Below the pieces are notes generated by a model that was not told the DNA's origin, ran no database searches, and saw nothing but the letters and a program-made list of their open reading frames with translations. This document shows, one piece after another, positions 1 to 8,518 of a stretch of DNA of 64,000 nucleotides (position 1 is the stretch's first letter; each line of letters starts with the position of its first letter). Source of the DNA: Planctomycetota bacterium (GTDB taxonomy: Bacteria > Planctomycetota > PUPC01 > DSUN01); NCBI GenBank assembly GCA_016872875.1, contig VGYW01000001.1, positions 4,800 to 68,799 on the forward strand. The letters run 5' to 3'. Position numbers and translations under genes: made by a program.

Positions 1-111
1 GAGTGCGGCGAGGAGTGCAACTACTTCGCCAAGGCCCAGGAACTGAACTTCCACAAAGGAGGAACCGATGGGACAAGAGAACAGCCCCAGCAAGCGGGAG
101 CGCCCGCGTGA
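1..111 (+). CDS. C-terminal end of an unidentified protein (5' end outside window)
   Basis: Frame 1 is open from the first base to a TGA at 109-111. Nearly all its codons up to about position 54 end in G or C, the coding signature of this window, whereas frame 2 stops at 44-46. The visible tail contains a CGEEC motif followed by a Gln/Ala-rich end. It overlaps the start of the JAB-domain gene by 44 bases, so the two are probably translationally coupled. The product is not identifiable. In E1/JAB operons this position could hold an E2-like or ubiquitin-like gene, but nothing visible demonstrates that. Confidence 0.5.
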   Translation, partial: ECGEECNYFAKAQELNFHKGGTDGTREQPQQAGAPA

Positions 112-919
112 GCTCCCAGGCCCGATGCTCAGCAGCGGCCAGAAGCTCGAATGCTCGCTCCCCGGCGACCTCGCCGTGGTGCTGAGCCAGAGGGCATTCA
201 CCAAGCTCTTCGCCTACGCCTACGCCACGGACCTCGAGGTCTCGTGCCTGGGCGTCGTCGAGCGCGAGGGGAACAGGTTCAGGGTCAGCGACCTCTTCCT
301 GGTTGCCCAGGAGTGCGGCCACGCGCACACCAAGCTCGACCAGGGCGCGATCGGGCAGCTCGTCGAGCAGCTCATCGCCCAGGGACGCAAGGACGAGGCA
401 GGCAGCATCCGCTGCTGGTGCCACACCCACCCGGGCAACATGGGCTGCTTCTGGTCGCACACCGACGAGGCCACCTGCCAACTCCTCGTGGCGGACTGGC
501 TCGTCTCAATTGTCGTCAGCGGCGGCTTCAGGCTCCGCTGTCGCCTTGACCTCGCAGGCCCGGTCCCCGTCAGGATTGACCATGTCGCCGTCTGCCTCGA
601 AGGGGCCGCCGACCAGCCGCTCAGCGACGAGTGCAAGCGGGAAGTCGCTGAGAAAGTGTGCCTGGCTCCCCCCGGTGGCCCTCTCGGCTTCGAGCCTCTG
701 GCCCCGCCCGCCCAACCAGCCACGGACAAGGATGACCTCGCCATCGAGGAAGTGGTCTACTGCGAGCGGTGCGGAGCCTGGCACGGCCCCAGACCGGAAG
801 ATTGTGCTCTCTCGAGACTCCCTGGCTTCTCTGAAGCCCTCAAAGAAGGCCTTGCCAAAGACGGCAAGCCCGACTTCTTCGACGACGACTTCCCCTTCGG
901 CGACCTCTTCCCCGAGTAG
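68..919 (+). CDS. JAMM/JAB-domain metallopeptidase (deubiquitinase-like)
   Basis: This 283-residue protein has a complete JAMM signature: HTHP at residues 119-122, then Ser130 and Asp133 (HxHPx7SxxD), with Glu65 as the likely upstream catalytic acid. JAMM proteins are zinc isopeptidases that cleave ubiquitin-like tags or precursors. In bacteria they often sit beside E1-like enzymes, as Cap3 does in CBASS. The C-terminus carries a CxxC pair (CERCG, about residue 237) and an acidic tail. The ATG at 68 follows a strong AAAGGAGGA site at 55-63. An E1-like gene lies 110 bases downstream. Family assignment is firm; the substrate is unknown, and no ubiquitin-like partner is recognisable in the window. 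Confidence 0.85.
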   Translation: MGQENSPSKRERPRELPGPMLSSGQKLECSLPGDLAVVLSQRAFTKLFAYAYATDLEVSCLGVVEREGNRFRVSDLFLVAQECGHAHTKLDQGAIGQLVEQLIAQGRKDEAGSIRCWCHTHPGNMGCFWSHTDEATCQLLVADWLVSIVVSGGFRLRCRLDLAGPVPVRIDHVAVCLEGAADQPLSDECKREVAEKVCLAPPGGPLGFEPLAPPAQPATDKDDLAIEEVVYCERCGAWHGPRPEDCALSRLPGFSEALKEGLAKDGKPDFFDDDFPFGDLFPE

Positions 920-1029
920 CCCACCTTGGCCTGGCCTCCCAATCCCTGTCGTTGGCAAGGTCGAGGATTGCCCGCCGGGTCCTCGACCTTGTCTTCCCCC
1001 TGCAACCCTCAAGAGAAAGGAGTTCCCCC

Positions 1030-1683
1030 GTGGAATCCAACCGCTTCTGGCGACAGCTCGACATCTGCCCGCCCGACAAGCTCCAGTTCCCCGTGACCAT
1101 CATCGGAGCCGGCGCCATCGGCTCCGCAACCGTCATCACCCTCGCCAAGATGGGCTGCGGAGACATCACCGTCTACGACCACGACACAGTCGAGGAGCAC
1201 AACCTCCCCAACCAGTTCCTCCTCGCCAACTCCATCGGCATGCCCAAGGTTCATGCCTTGGCCACCCTCGTCTTCCAGCTCACCGAGACCAACATCAAGC
1301 CCATCGCCCAACGCTACCGCGGCCAGCGCCTTGAGGGCGTCGTCATCTGCGCCGTGGACTCCATGGGCGCCCGAGCAACCATCTGGAAGGCTGTCAAAGG
1401 CAACCGGCGGGTCCAGCTCTACCTTGATGCCCGCATGGGCGCTGAGGTACTCAGGCTCTACAGCATCCGGCCGACCGACACGGATGGCACCACGCTCTAC
1501 GAGGCCAACCTCTACACCAGCGGGGAAGCTGAACGGCTCCCCTGCTCCGCCCGCGCCATCGTCTACTGTCCGCTGGTCGCGGCGGGCATCATCGCCCTCC
1601 AAATCAAGAAGCTCACCGTTGGACAGCCCATCTGGAGGGAACTCCTCCTAGACCTTCCAACGCTTGCGCTTCTGCCGAGCTGA
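1030..1683 (+). CDS. E1/ThiF-family adenylating enzyme
   Basis: This 217-residue Rossmann-fold protein has the ThiF/E1 nucleotide loop GAGAIG (residues 26-31), then acidic Asp50/Asp52, Asn58-Leu-Pro-Asn-Gln and Lys73, in the order seen in E1 adenylation domains. E1-like enzymes adenylate the C-terminal glycine of ubiquitin-like proteins, usually as a thioester step. Cys residues in the LPCSAR segment (about 177) could be a crossover-loop cysteine, but this is a guess. A GTG start at 1030 is chosen because AGAAAGGAG lies 9 bases upstream; an ATG at 952 in the same frame has no comparable site. No E2 domain is fused. With the preceding JAB gene it suggests a conjugation/deconjugation pair. Confidence 0.85.
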   Translation: MESNRFWRQLDICPPDKLQFPVTIIGAGAIGSATVITLAKMGCGDITVYDHDTVEEHNLPNQFLLANSIGMPKVHALATLVFQLTETNIKPIAQRYRGQRLEGVVICAVDSMGARATIWKAVKGNRRVQLYLDARMGAEVLRLYSIRPTDTDGTTLYEANLYTSGEAERLPCSARAIVYCPLVAAGIIALQIKKLTVGQPIWRELLLDLPTLALLPS

Positions 1684-2433
1684 CCATCAGTGCTGCCCCC
1701 CAGGAGCATGCCCATCGTATCAAGGGCCCAGAGGCGCCAGGGGAATGAACAACGGGCTAACGCGCTCAGACTCGCGGTCGTGCCCGGCGGCCGCAGTCCA
1801 TGCTTGTCAACTTGGCGGGACCGCGGCCTCCTGTCGTACGCGGTACTTCGAATAGACCCTCGCGCGGCAGCGGCAAGTCCAGTAGCAACCCTGTGTGGAA
1901 GCGCAGAAATCATCCTACCTTCGCCCGCGAGCGCCGGAACCTGGAGCGCTCAGCGGTTTCGCGAAAGGAACAACGGGAGGACGGTCGCATAGGCCAGCCA
2001 GCGGAGTGTGCGGCTCGAAGACCCGCCTGAAACTCGCGCGAATCTGACCACTGCCCCGCATCGCCTTGCCTGACGCAACCCATTGACGTTGCGTCTGAGA
2101 CTGCGGCATCGCTGATCCTGGGCGCCAGACCTTGACAACCTGCCTTTGGCGTGGTAAACTTCTGTTAGTTGATGGCAGGGCGTATTGTGGCTAAGAACCT
2201 GGCTCGGAGCCAGGGGACCAGCCACTGCGCCTATATCTGCCCACGCGCGGTCAGGCTGGCAACGTCTGCTGGTCTGGCCGCTTTTCTTTAATGGCGGCCA
2301 GCATGAAGATCGAGTGCCAAGGAGATCACTTGGGCGGTATCGTTAGCATGCTGCCCACACGTGACATAGATGATAGGGCTGACGCCCCCGTGGTGTCGCC
2401 CTCATTCGGTCAGTCCCCGTCGGAGGTGCTGCC
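1684..2433. other. Intergenic region, no convincing gene
   Basis: No open frame here has the strong G/C third-position bias of the flanking genes. It holds one good sigma70-type promoter (2132-2160) and leads into the regulator gene. An open frame at 2291-2731 overlaps the regulator in another frame and looks spurious. Confidence 0.6.
2132..2160 (+). promoter_or_regulatory. Sigma70-type promoter for the sigma54 activator gene
   Basis: TTGACA (2132-2137) and TAAACT (2155-2160) are separated by exactly 17 bases, a near-consensus housekeeping promoter reading toward the activator gene that starts 274 bases downstream. Constitutive expression of the activator would fit a sensor that must be present before the signal. 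Confidence 0.6.
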
Positions 2434-3840
2434 GTGCTTCAGCACCTGCGGACACAGCTCGCGGTTGGCCTCACCGTTAGGAGGCATGCCACATATGGAA
2501 CTGCTTCTTGCCAGCGTAATGGCCGGGCCTCAATTCGGGAGCTGTGGTTCCTCCCTACTGAGCGTCTGGAAGGTTCTGACACACAGCCGCAAAGCGAGCC
2601 GGAGGGTGTGGCTTACGACGAGTTGCGCAGTCATCTCGCTCAACAGGATATTCTGGAACCGATTGAGGTGGAAGCGAACTCGGACGGAACTTTCCGGGTC
2701 TTGTGGGATCCGCTTCTTCCGTGGGCATTGAGAAGCCTCGGGTATTGGTATGTCGCCGCCTTTGTCCGCGGAGGTGAGGGACTGGAAGCCGAACTCCCTT
2801 TCGCTGCACCAGCAAGACTCCAGTGGGAGGGGCGGGAAATCGTTGGCAGGCACCCCGGCTTTCTCCGGGCCATTTCGTTGGCTGAAGCCGCCGCCAGGGG
2901 CGACTCTCGTATCCTGATCCAGGGTGAGACCGGCACCGGCAAGGAGCTTGTTGCGCATCTGACTCACGAGAGAAGTCCCCGCCGAGCCCAGCCGTTCGAT
3001 GTGGTCGATGTTCACAGCCTGCCTGAAACGCTATTTGAGAGCGAAGTCTTTGGGCACGAGAGCGGCGCCTTCACCGGGGCCGTTGAGAGACGTGTTGGTC
3101 TCATGCTATCTGTAGGCGATGGAACGCTCGTTCTCGACGAGATTGGCGACATGACCCCTGTCCTTCAGGTGAAGCTGCTTCGTGTTCTGGAGGAAGGGAA
3201 AGTGCGGCCTGTTGGCTCGAACGAGAAGGTTGCAGTTCGAGCCAGGATTATTGCGACAACGAATCGTGATCTGTGGAAGGAAGTAGAGGAGGGACGCTTC
3301 CGGAAAGACCTGTTCTACCGTCTGAGTGTTATCCATATCACCATCCCACCACTCAGGGAGCGGAAGCAGGACATCCCTGACCTTGTGGGTTACTTGTTGA
3401 CGCGCCATGCAGGGGGGCATTGCGCAGTAGGGATAGCGCCTGAAGCCATGGACCTGCTGCTCCTTCACGACTGGCCCGGCAATGTGAGAGAACTTGACAA
3501 CCTCATCGAGCGCGGGTTGCTGGTCAGTACCAATGGGATCATCGGCGTTGCTGACCTACCCGAGCGTTTCCTGCACGACGTAGGCGCACGCACACAGCAG
3601 CACGATGGATCCTGGATCTCGGTGCCGATCGAGCTTCTTGACCCCGTGCAGCTGGCTACGGTGCGTCTCTGCGAGCTCCTGCGACAGAACGGGGAAATGA
3701 CGCTAGAGGAGATCCGCGGGAGATCGGGGTTGGGCGCCAACGAGTGGCGAAAGGTGCTGCCGCTCATGAATCGACTAGGGCTCTGGGAACGGTGGGGGCG
3801 AGGCAGGCACGTGCGCTACCGACGAGGGCCGCAGAGATAA
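2434..3840 (+). CDS. Sigma54-dependent transcriptional activator with possible ParB-like N-domain and winged-helix C-domain
   Basis: This 468-residue bacterial enhancer-binding protein has a AAA+ core with GETGTGKE (Walker A, about 164-171), GAFTGA (211-216, the sigma54-contacting loop) and LVLDEIGDM (Walker B). It should remodel sigma54-RNA polymerase by ATP hydrolysis. The N-terminus (about 30-112) resembles the ParB/sulfiredoxin fold in arrangement (a DELRSHL helix, then a PIEVEANSDG strand, then an ALRSLG helix), but the usual GERR-type motif is replaced. The C-terminus lacks a Fis helix-turn-helix and instead looks like a winged helix (about 415-465). The GTG at 2434 follows GGAGG by 7 bases; the N-terminal 50 residues are of uncertain quality. 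Likely target: the sigma54-type promoter at 4516-4531. Confidence 0.85.
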   Translation: MLQHLRTQLAVGLTVRRHATYGTASCQRNGRASIRELWFLPTERLEGSDTQPQSEPEGVAYDELRSHLAQQDILEPIEVEANSDGTFRVLWDPLLPWALRSLGYWYVAAFVRGGEGLEAELPFAAPARLQWEGREIVGRHPGFLRAISLAEAAARGDSRILIQGETGTGKELVAHLTHERSPRRAQPFDVVDVHSLPETLFESEVFGHESGAFTGAVERRVGLMLSVGDGTLVLDEIGDMTPVLQVKLLRVLEEGKVRPVGSNEKVAVRARIIATTNRDLWKEVEEGRFRKDLFYRLSVIHITIPPLRERKQDIPDLVGYLLTRHAGGHCAVGIAPEAMDLLLLHDWPGNVRELDNLIERGLLVSTNGIIGVADLPERFLHDVGARTQQHDGSWISVPIELLDPVQLATVRLCELLRQNGEMTLEEIRGRSGLGANEWRKVLPLMNRLGLWERWGRGRHVRYRRGPQR

Positions 3841-3849
3841 GGCACACTG

Positions 3850-4335
3850 CTATGGCGAGGGCTGTCTCTCCTGCTCAGACGACCGTGTCCCTCGCCGAAC
3901 CTGGTACTGCCGGATGAGCCGGGGCAGTTCCTGTGAAGAATAGTGAACACCAGGGAGGTCATCCGCGACGAGGTTCAGTCCTCCCGCAATCCTGTCGGCG
4001 CACTCTTGAATCCGGGGGCATGCCTCGTCACCGACGAGCGCGAAGGCGTAGTGGAACAGCGCCTCTCCCTTGCCCGAGCGGCGGGAGACGGGCCGACCGC
4101 CATTCAGCGCGTAGAGGTGGCAGGGATAGGGGGCCGCTTGCTCTTGACGAGCCGGGCGCTCTGCGGCCAGCAACTCACGGGGCATGCCCCAATCGGCGAG
4201 GCTTGGGCAGGAATCCATTGTCTGGACTTCCTGGAAGAACAGATCGTAAAGATTGCCGCTCCGGATTCGGGCGGTCCCAGAGACCGCGATGGCAAGCACA
4301 CCTGACTGGCTCGCTATTGTTTTCACCATTTTCAT
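3850..4335 (-). CDS. Hypothetical protein, convergent with the activator gene
   Basis: A 161-residue protein that I do not recognise. The first 25 residues are mildly hydrophobic but not a clear signal peptide. Three Cys residues are scattered through it (SCPSL, YPCHL, EACPRIQEC). Codon use is GC3-rich like real genes here. It is the only minus-strand gene in the island. Its stop lies 10 bases from the activator stop, and its start faces the 4659 gene across a 323-base regulatory gap. The ATG at 4335 is preferred over the longer frame because GGGGGTGG lies just upstream; a second ATG at 4329 is possible. Being divergent from the sigma54-type operon, it may belong to the same regulatory unit. 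Confidence 0.55.
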   Translation of the reverse strand: MKMVKTIASQSGVLAIAVSGTARIRSGNLYDLFFQEVQTMDSCPSLADWGMPRELLAAERPARQEQAAPYPCHLYALNGGRPVSRRSGKGEALFHYAFALVGDEACPRIQECADRIAGGLNLVADDLPGVHYSSQELPRLIRQYQVRRGTRSSEQERQPSP

Positions 4336-4386
4336 CCACCCCCATCGAGTTCGGCCGCTACGAGCTCGAACGACGGAATAACGTCC

Positions 4387-4402
4387 TTCGAGCGGTCTCG
4401 AA
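4387..4402. promoter_or_regulatory. Candidate activator-binding inverted repeat
   Basis: TTCGAG-CGGT-CTCGAA is a perfect 6-bp inverted repeat. It lies about 115 bases upstream of the -24 element, within the usual range of an enhancer site for a sigma54 activator. The CTCGAA half also occurs about 20 bases upstream. Binding by the neighbouring activator is inference. Confidence 0.3.
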
Positions 4403-4515
4403 TCACGTTCTTTCGTTGTCCGAGACGCCGAGCCTCTGAGACTGGGCCTCAACACTTAATTCTAGGTCGATGTCCCTTATAAGGTTATGCCTCGCTGTGC
4501 TTTCGGTGAAGTGCG

Positions 4516-4531
4516 CGGCATGCCGCTTGCT
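4516..4531 (+). promoter_or_regulatory. Sigma54 (-24/-12) promoter of the cargo operon
   Basis: CGGCATGCCGCTTGCT matches the sigma54 consensus TGGCACGNNNNTTGCW at all key positions: GG (4517-4518) and GC (4529-4530) are 12 bases apart and TTGC is complete. It lies 128 bases upstream of the SprT-like gene, the first gene of a near-continuous operon, and beside a dedicated sigma54 activator. Confidence 0.65.
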
Positions 4532-4658
4532 AATGCCTGTGCAGCAGGAACGGGGAGATGGCTTCTCCCTATCCGCGCCTATCGCGCGGAATATCCGCGG
4601 AGGAAAGCGGCGAAGGGGCTGTCCCCCACGCCGGGTCGTGACGTTGTAGGAACCGAGG

Positions 4659-5300
4659 ATGGCAGACCAGACGTGCGAGCAGATCAACACGGCATTGAGA
4701 GACCACCAGAGAGCAGCAGAAGGTTGGTCCCTTCGTGGGTTGGCAGCGAACCTACACATCTGGGCGGAGAGGATGATCCTTGAGTTTGAACTCAACGTGG
4801 GAACGCCTGCGTTGACGCTCGAGAGGCTGCGTCGGAGACAACTGGGACGCTACAGGCATGGGAGGAACGGCTTCGGGCTGCTCGACGAGATAGCTGTGGG
4901 CAAGGAGCACACCCAAGGAAGCCCCTTCTGGCAGGTTCTGGGCACACTCCTCCACGAACTTCTGCACTCCTGGCAGAACCACAACGGTCACCCAGGCAGT
5001 CTCAGAAACCGGAACTACCACAACCAGGAGCTTCGCGACAGAGCCAAAGGGCTTGGCTTGTTGATCGACCAGTGGGGGCGCACGGAGTACGCGCCCGGTG
5101 ACACTCCCTTCCTCTCTCTGCTCAGGGAGTATGGCGTCGAGGCGCCGCAGCTGCCTGTGGAAGAAACGCTGCCCTTGCCCGCGGGCAGGTCGAAGCTCGT
5201 GCTTTACAAATGCCCGTGTGGGGTAAAAGTGCGAGTGGGGCGCTCACGATTCAATGCTCAGTGCCTGGACTGCGGTGGCGTATTCGAAAGGAAAGGTTAG
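4659..5300 (+). CDS. SprT-like zinc metalloprotease
   Basis: This 213-residue protein has HELLH (residues 99-103) followed by a third likely zinc ligand in YHNQEL (His121), the SprT/Spartan arrangement. A C-terminal zinc ribbon follows (CPCG about residue 187, CLDCG about 203). Spartan-type proteases cut DNA-protein crosslinks in eukaryotes; bacterial SprT-like proteins are common on mobile elements and mostly uncharacterised. It is the first gene downstream of the sigma54-type promoter and overlaps the reading region of the following radical SAM gene, so co-transcription is likely. A DNA-repair role fits the two photolyase-like neighbours but is inference. Confidence 0.75.
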   Translation: MADQTCEQINTALRDHQRAAEGWSLRGLAANLHIWAERMILEFELNVGTPALTLERLRRRQLGRYRHGRNGFGLLDEIAVGKEHTQGSPFWQVLGTLLHELLHSWQNHNGHPGSLRNRNYHNQELRDRAKGLGLLIDQWGRTEYAPGDTPFLSLLREYGVEAPQLPVEETLPLPAGRSKLVLYKCPCGVKVRVGRSRFNAQCLDCGGVFERKG

Positions 5301-5311
5301 GGGTGGCGGCC

Positions 5312-6421
5312 ATGCAGGAGCACTCTGGTCTGCAACGGAGCGAGGAAGGGGCGATGGGACCTGTGGGCTCCATCGACACCATTGGTCTCCCCGACCCAGC
5401 CCTCTTTGCAGGAGTGCCAGACGATCTGGCACGGCGCTGGGTGCAGTACCTCTATGCATGGCCCAGGAAGAAACAGGGGCCCCCGCGGCTGAAGAGCCAC
5501 GTGCTCTGTCTCTACGACCCGTTTGCACAACGGTCTCACTTCCCCGCAGGGCTCCGGCTGTGCTGCAACGTGTATGCGGCTTGCCAGCACAGGTGCCAAT
5601 ACTGCTACGCCAGGAACTACATCCAGAACCCCGACAACCCCCGAGCGAAGGACGCCTTCCTGTCAAGGGCAACCCGTGAGGTGGCGGAACTCAGGGAACT
5701 CCAGCTCAACCCCGTTCCCTTGCACATATCCAACAGCACCGATCCCTTTCAGGAGCCCTTGGAGCGCGGCTGCGCCCATACGCTGGGCCTCGTGAGGCTC
5801 ATCAGGGCAAACAGGCAGCTCTTTACCACGGTGACGTGCCTGACGAAGAACCCGCTACTGGCGGCGGAGCCGGCGTACATCGACATGCTGGCCTCGCTTC
5901 TGCCTTGCCAGGTCGAGGTCAGCGTGGCGTTCTACGATGAGACCCACATGCGGACTTTCGAGCCCGGTGCCCCGAGCATCGCTTCCCGGCTCGAGGGGAT
6001 GGCCCGCCTGCGGCAGGCCGGCATCCCGGTCAGCATCAGGATAGACCGGCTGTTCCCGAGGGGGCCTCTGCCTGGCGCTTTCTGGCCGAGGCCTCGGCTA
6101 CAAGACTATGGTGTCAAGCACACGCACTCGCTGGACGAGATCGAGGCCCTGATCAAGTTTGCGTCCCAGCTCGGTTGCCAGAAGGCCATCGTCTCGCCTC
6201 TGAAGGTTCCGGTCGGTCGCTACGCCTCTCGCGCTTTCAGAGACGCCTTCAAGGAACTCTACGCCGCGCCGTTCGGCGGCCGTCCGAGGACGCGCTCCTT
6301 CGCCTGGCGTCTGCCCGATGAGTACGCCCGCGAGACCCTCATCGGCGAAGTCAGCGCCCTAGGACAACGGTACGGCATACCCGTAGTGACCTGCTGGTCG
6401 AACCTGGTTGGCACGAAATGA
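5312..6421 (+). CDS. Radical SAM protein, spore photoproduct lyase-like
   Basis: A 369-residue radical SAM enzyme with CX3CX2C (Cys91, Cys95, Cys98) to bind the 4Fe-4S cluster that cleaves S-adenosylmethionine. The context around the motif and the NSTDPFQEPLE segment resemble the spore photoproduct lyase / Rv2578c group of DNA-repair radical SAM proteins. The ATG at 5312 is chosen; a second ATG at 5354 has a better AGGAAGG site, so the first 14 residues may be untranslated. The gene follows the SprT-like gene by 11 bases. A second, different member of the family lies at 21488, at the far end of the operon. DNA repair is a family-based expectation, not shown. Confidence 0.75.
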   Translation: MQEHSGLQRSEEGAMGPVGSIDTIGLPDPALFAGVPDDLARRWVQYLYAWPRKKQGPPRLKSHVLCLYDPFAQRSHFPAGLRLCCNVYAACQHRCQYCYARNYIQNPDNPRAKDAFLSRATREVAELRELQLNPVPLHISNSTDPFQEPLERGCAHTLGLVRLIRANRQLFTTVTCLTKNPLLAAEPAYIDMLASLLPCQVEVSVAFYDETHMRTFEPGAPSIASRLEGMARLRQAGIPVSIRIDRLFPRGPLPGAFWPRPRLQDYGVKHTHSLDEIEALIKFASQLGCQKAIVSPLKVPVGRYASRAFRDAFKELYAAPFGGRPRTRSFAWRLPDEYARETLIGEVSALGQRYGIPVVTCWSNLVGTK

Positions 6422-6474
6422 GCATCAGAATGCCCGATCACCAGGCAACGGCTGACACAGCAAGGAGGACGTTG

Positions 6475-7440
6475 GTGTCAAGCGAAGGCGGCGCCAAACC
6501 GAGGGGGACCGACATCGGAACGGGCCGGCACTTGGGCTCAGGGCAGCGGGCCGAACCCGACGGGGAAAGGGACCGCGGCGGCTTGGCAGGCCCGCCGCAG
6601 CGTCAACTCGTCCGCTCGGGCCAGTTGGGGGTGCCCTCCCTCGTGGTGATGCTGCCGAACGGGTCATCCAACACGAGGGGCGACGGGCGCGCCGACACCT
6701 CGGCCTTTCTGGAGCTCGGGCGCGTGCGCCCTGTTGGCTATGGCCCCGGGGAACGCGAGTATTTCCCACGGCTGCCTGGCGCACCGCACATCCAGTTCCT
6801 GGTGGGCCGGCCCCAGGACGCTCCCGCCTTGGCCGCCAGAGGGTTCTTGGACGCCTTCTTGAACTTCGGAGATGTGGTTGAGGAGGCGCGAGAGGCCGGC
6901 CTGTCCGGGGTCGAACTTGTACTGGAACTGCCCTACGGTCTTGTCGAGGTCGCCATGGTGGCTCGGCAGGAAGCTTCGTTCTCGACGATCGGGGGGCTGC
7001 TATCCAGCACAGCAGCACCCATCCGGTGCGTTTCCGAGACACCCTTCCTGGCTCGAAAGGCGCTCCACCAGGAGGAAGCCTATAGGGCGCGATTCGGACA
7101 TCTCCCGCCCGTGATCGAGCTGCACGGAACCGCCATCGCGCAAGGCTGCGAATCGGTGCGCGTCGCGTGGTCCGCGAGGAGCTGTGAGCCCCACGTCTCC
7201 GCAGGCTTTTGCGATTGCGCAGCAGTTGTCAAGGCGACGGGTAGCACAATCCGCCTGTGCGGGTTGAAGGTCATCAAGACACTGGGCACGTACAGGCCGG
7301 GGCTCTACTGCCGGGCCGGCGTGAGGGAGGATCCGTCCTTGGCGGCACAACTCGACTGGTTCGTGCAGCGCCTCGAGGTCGCTACAGGCAGATGGGATGA
7401 GTCCCGCCCGTCGACCCAGCTCGACCTGGAGTTTCGTTGA
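6475..7440 (+). CDS. Hypothetical protein of the island operon
   Basis: A 321-residue protein that I do not recognise. The first 50 residues are Gly/Arg-rich and probably disordered. The remainder is mixed alpha/beta, with a Cys-containing stretch (SCEPHVSAGFCDC, about residues 239-251). No signal peptide or membrane segment is visible. The GTG at 6475 follows AAGGAGG by 6 bases; an in-frame ATG at 6418 overlaps the preceding stop and has no site. It lies directly upstream of the TRIP13-like ATPase gene, so it might act with the HORMA module, for example as a closure-motif partner or effector; that is speculation. Confidence 0.6.
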   Translation: MSSEGGAKPRGTDIGTGRHLGSGQRAEPDGERDRGGLAGPPQRQLVRSGQLGVPSLVVMLPNGSSNTRGDGRADTSAFLELGRVRPVGYGPGEREYFPRLPGAPHIQFLVGRPQDAPALAARGFLDAFLNFGDVVEEAREAGLSGVELVLELPYGLVEVAMVARQEASFSTIGGLLSSTAAPIRCVSETPFLARKALHQEEAYRARFGHLPPVIELHGTAIAQGCESVRVAWSARSCEPHVSAGFCDCAAVVKATGSTIRLCGLKVIKTLGTYRPGLYCRAGVREDPSLAAQLDWFVQRLEVATGRWDESRPSTQLDLEFR

Positions 7441-7516
7441 GGGTGGATGCATGGCCCCAGCGCACAGTGTGTTGGCAACCGCCCACCGCACCACAGGCAG
7501 ATGAGGAGAGTGACTG

Positions 7517-8518
7517 ATGATCGGCGCCAGCGATAGCGTTGCAGCCGGCAGGAGGGCCGCGACGATGCCAGGGGCCGTGGGGTTCTCCCCGGCGCTCTTC
7601 GGCCCGGGCGACATCAGCCGCCGGATGGGGGAACACCAGTTGCTCCACGAAGAGGCCGCGGAGGACGTGCTCTCGGCGACGCGCCTGCCCTCCGCGGAGT
7701 TTGAAGAGGAGCGCCAACGGCTCGTGCTCCGAGAGGACCAGAGCCGAGTGCTCGCGCGCTATGCGGAACTCCTGCACCTCCTTCAGCAGAGCGCGGGCGC
7801 GTGTGCTTTGCTCAACCAGTTTGTTCTCTTCGAGGGAGAACCCGGAACAGGGAAGAGCATGTCGGCGCGGGCGATGGCTCAGACCATGGCTCAACGGCAT
7901 CGTGAGACGTTCTGCAACGATACGGCTTTCGCGCACCTGCGCGTGTCAAGGCTGTTCTGCGAACACCTGGGGAAAACCGGGCGAACCATCGCCTCCGCTT
8001 TCGAACAAGTCCGGGGTTTGGTGCGCCGCCACCAGACGATCCTCATGATAGACGAACTCGACTCGCTCGGGCTTTCCAGAGCGCGGCTGTCGGCCGGCGA
8101 CCCAAGCGACGTCGCCCGGGCGGTCAACGAGCTTCTCACCCAACTCGACGGGATGCGCGGCTGGCCCACGTTCCTGGCGATCGGCACGACGAACCTCCTC
8201 TCTGTGCTCGACCAGGCCTTGCTGGACCGCGCGGACATCGTCGTGCACTTCGACGCGCCTGACGCGGAGGCCGGGGCGCGGATTCTTCTTCAGGCCGCAC
8301 GCGACGTCGAAAGCCTGGGCATCCGGATCGGGGAGGATGAACTGCGCGCCGCTGCTGCGGAACTGTGCGGTGATGGCAATGGCCACAGGGCGTCAGGCAG
8401 GCTCCTAGCGAAGCTGCCCCTCCTCGCCTACCTCGATGGGCGTTCCTCGCAGGTGACCGCGCAGTCCATGATCGAGGTCGCGCGCAGAAGGGCGGGGGAA
8501 CAGGAGGCCGGGCGATGA
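7517..8518 (+). CDS. TRIP13/Pch2-like AAA+ ATPase
   Basis: A 333-residue AAA+ protein with GEPGTGKS (Walker A, 107-114), LMIDEL (Walker B, 176-181), TTN sensor 1 (about 224-226), LLDRADI around the arginine finger (236-241) and a sensor-2 segment GRLLAKLP. The stretches IDELDSLGLSRARLSAGDPS and ELLTQLDG, plus the SGRLLAKLPLLA segment, closely parallel eukaryotic TRIP13 as I know it. TRIP13 enzymes unfold the N-terminus of HORMA proteins to disassemble their complexes; the bacterial homologue does this in type III CBASS. A HORMA-domain gene lies two genes downstream, supporting the call. GAGGAG precedes the ATG. The stop overlaps the next start (ATGA). Confidence 0.85.
   Translation: MIGASDSVAAGRRAATMPGAVGFSPALFGPGDISRRMGEHQLLHEEAAEDVLSATRLPSAEFEEERQRLVLREDQSRVLARYAELLHLLQQSAGACALLNQFVLFEGEPGTGKSMSARAMAQTMAQRHRETFCNDTAFAHLRVSRLFCEHLGKTGRTIASAFEQVRGLVRRHQTILMIDELDSLGLSRARLSAGDPSDVARAVNELLTQLDGMRGWPTFLAIGTTNLLSVLDQALLDRADIVVHFDAPDAEAGARILLQAARDVESLGIRIGEDELRAAAAELCGDGNGHRASGRLLAKLPLLAYLDGRSSQVTAQSMIEVARRRAGEQEAGR

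Larger units (their letters stand above)
4336..4658. other. Divergent regulatory gap
   Basis: No gene is seen. It contains a sigma54-type -24/-12 element, an inverted repeat at 4387-4402, and a 10-bp palindrome CCTTATAAGG at about 4478-4487. Confidence 0.5.

Noticed and set aside
2291..2731. Separate gene upstream of the activator
   Set aside because: Overlaps the activator in another frame, poor codon bias, no domain; the activator GTG at 2434 has a better ribosome site.
6409..6424. Second sigma54 promoter (TGGCACGAAATGAGCA)
   Set aside because: GG/GC spacing fits but the conserved TT is GA and it lies inside the previous gene's end; too weak alone.
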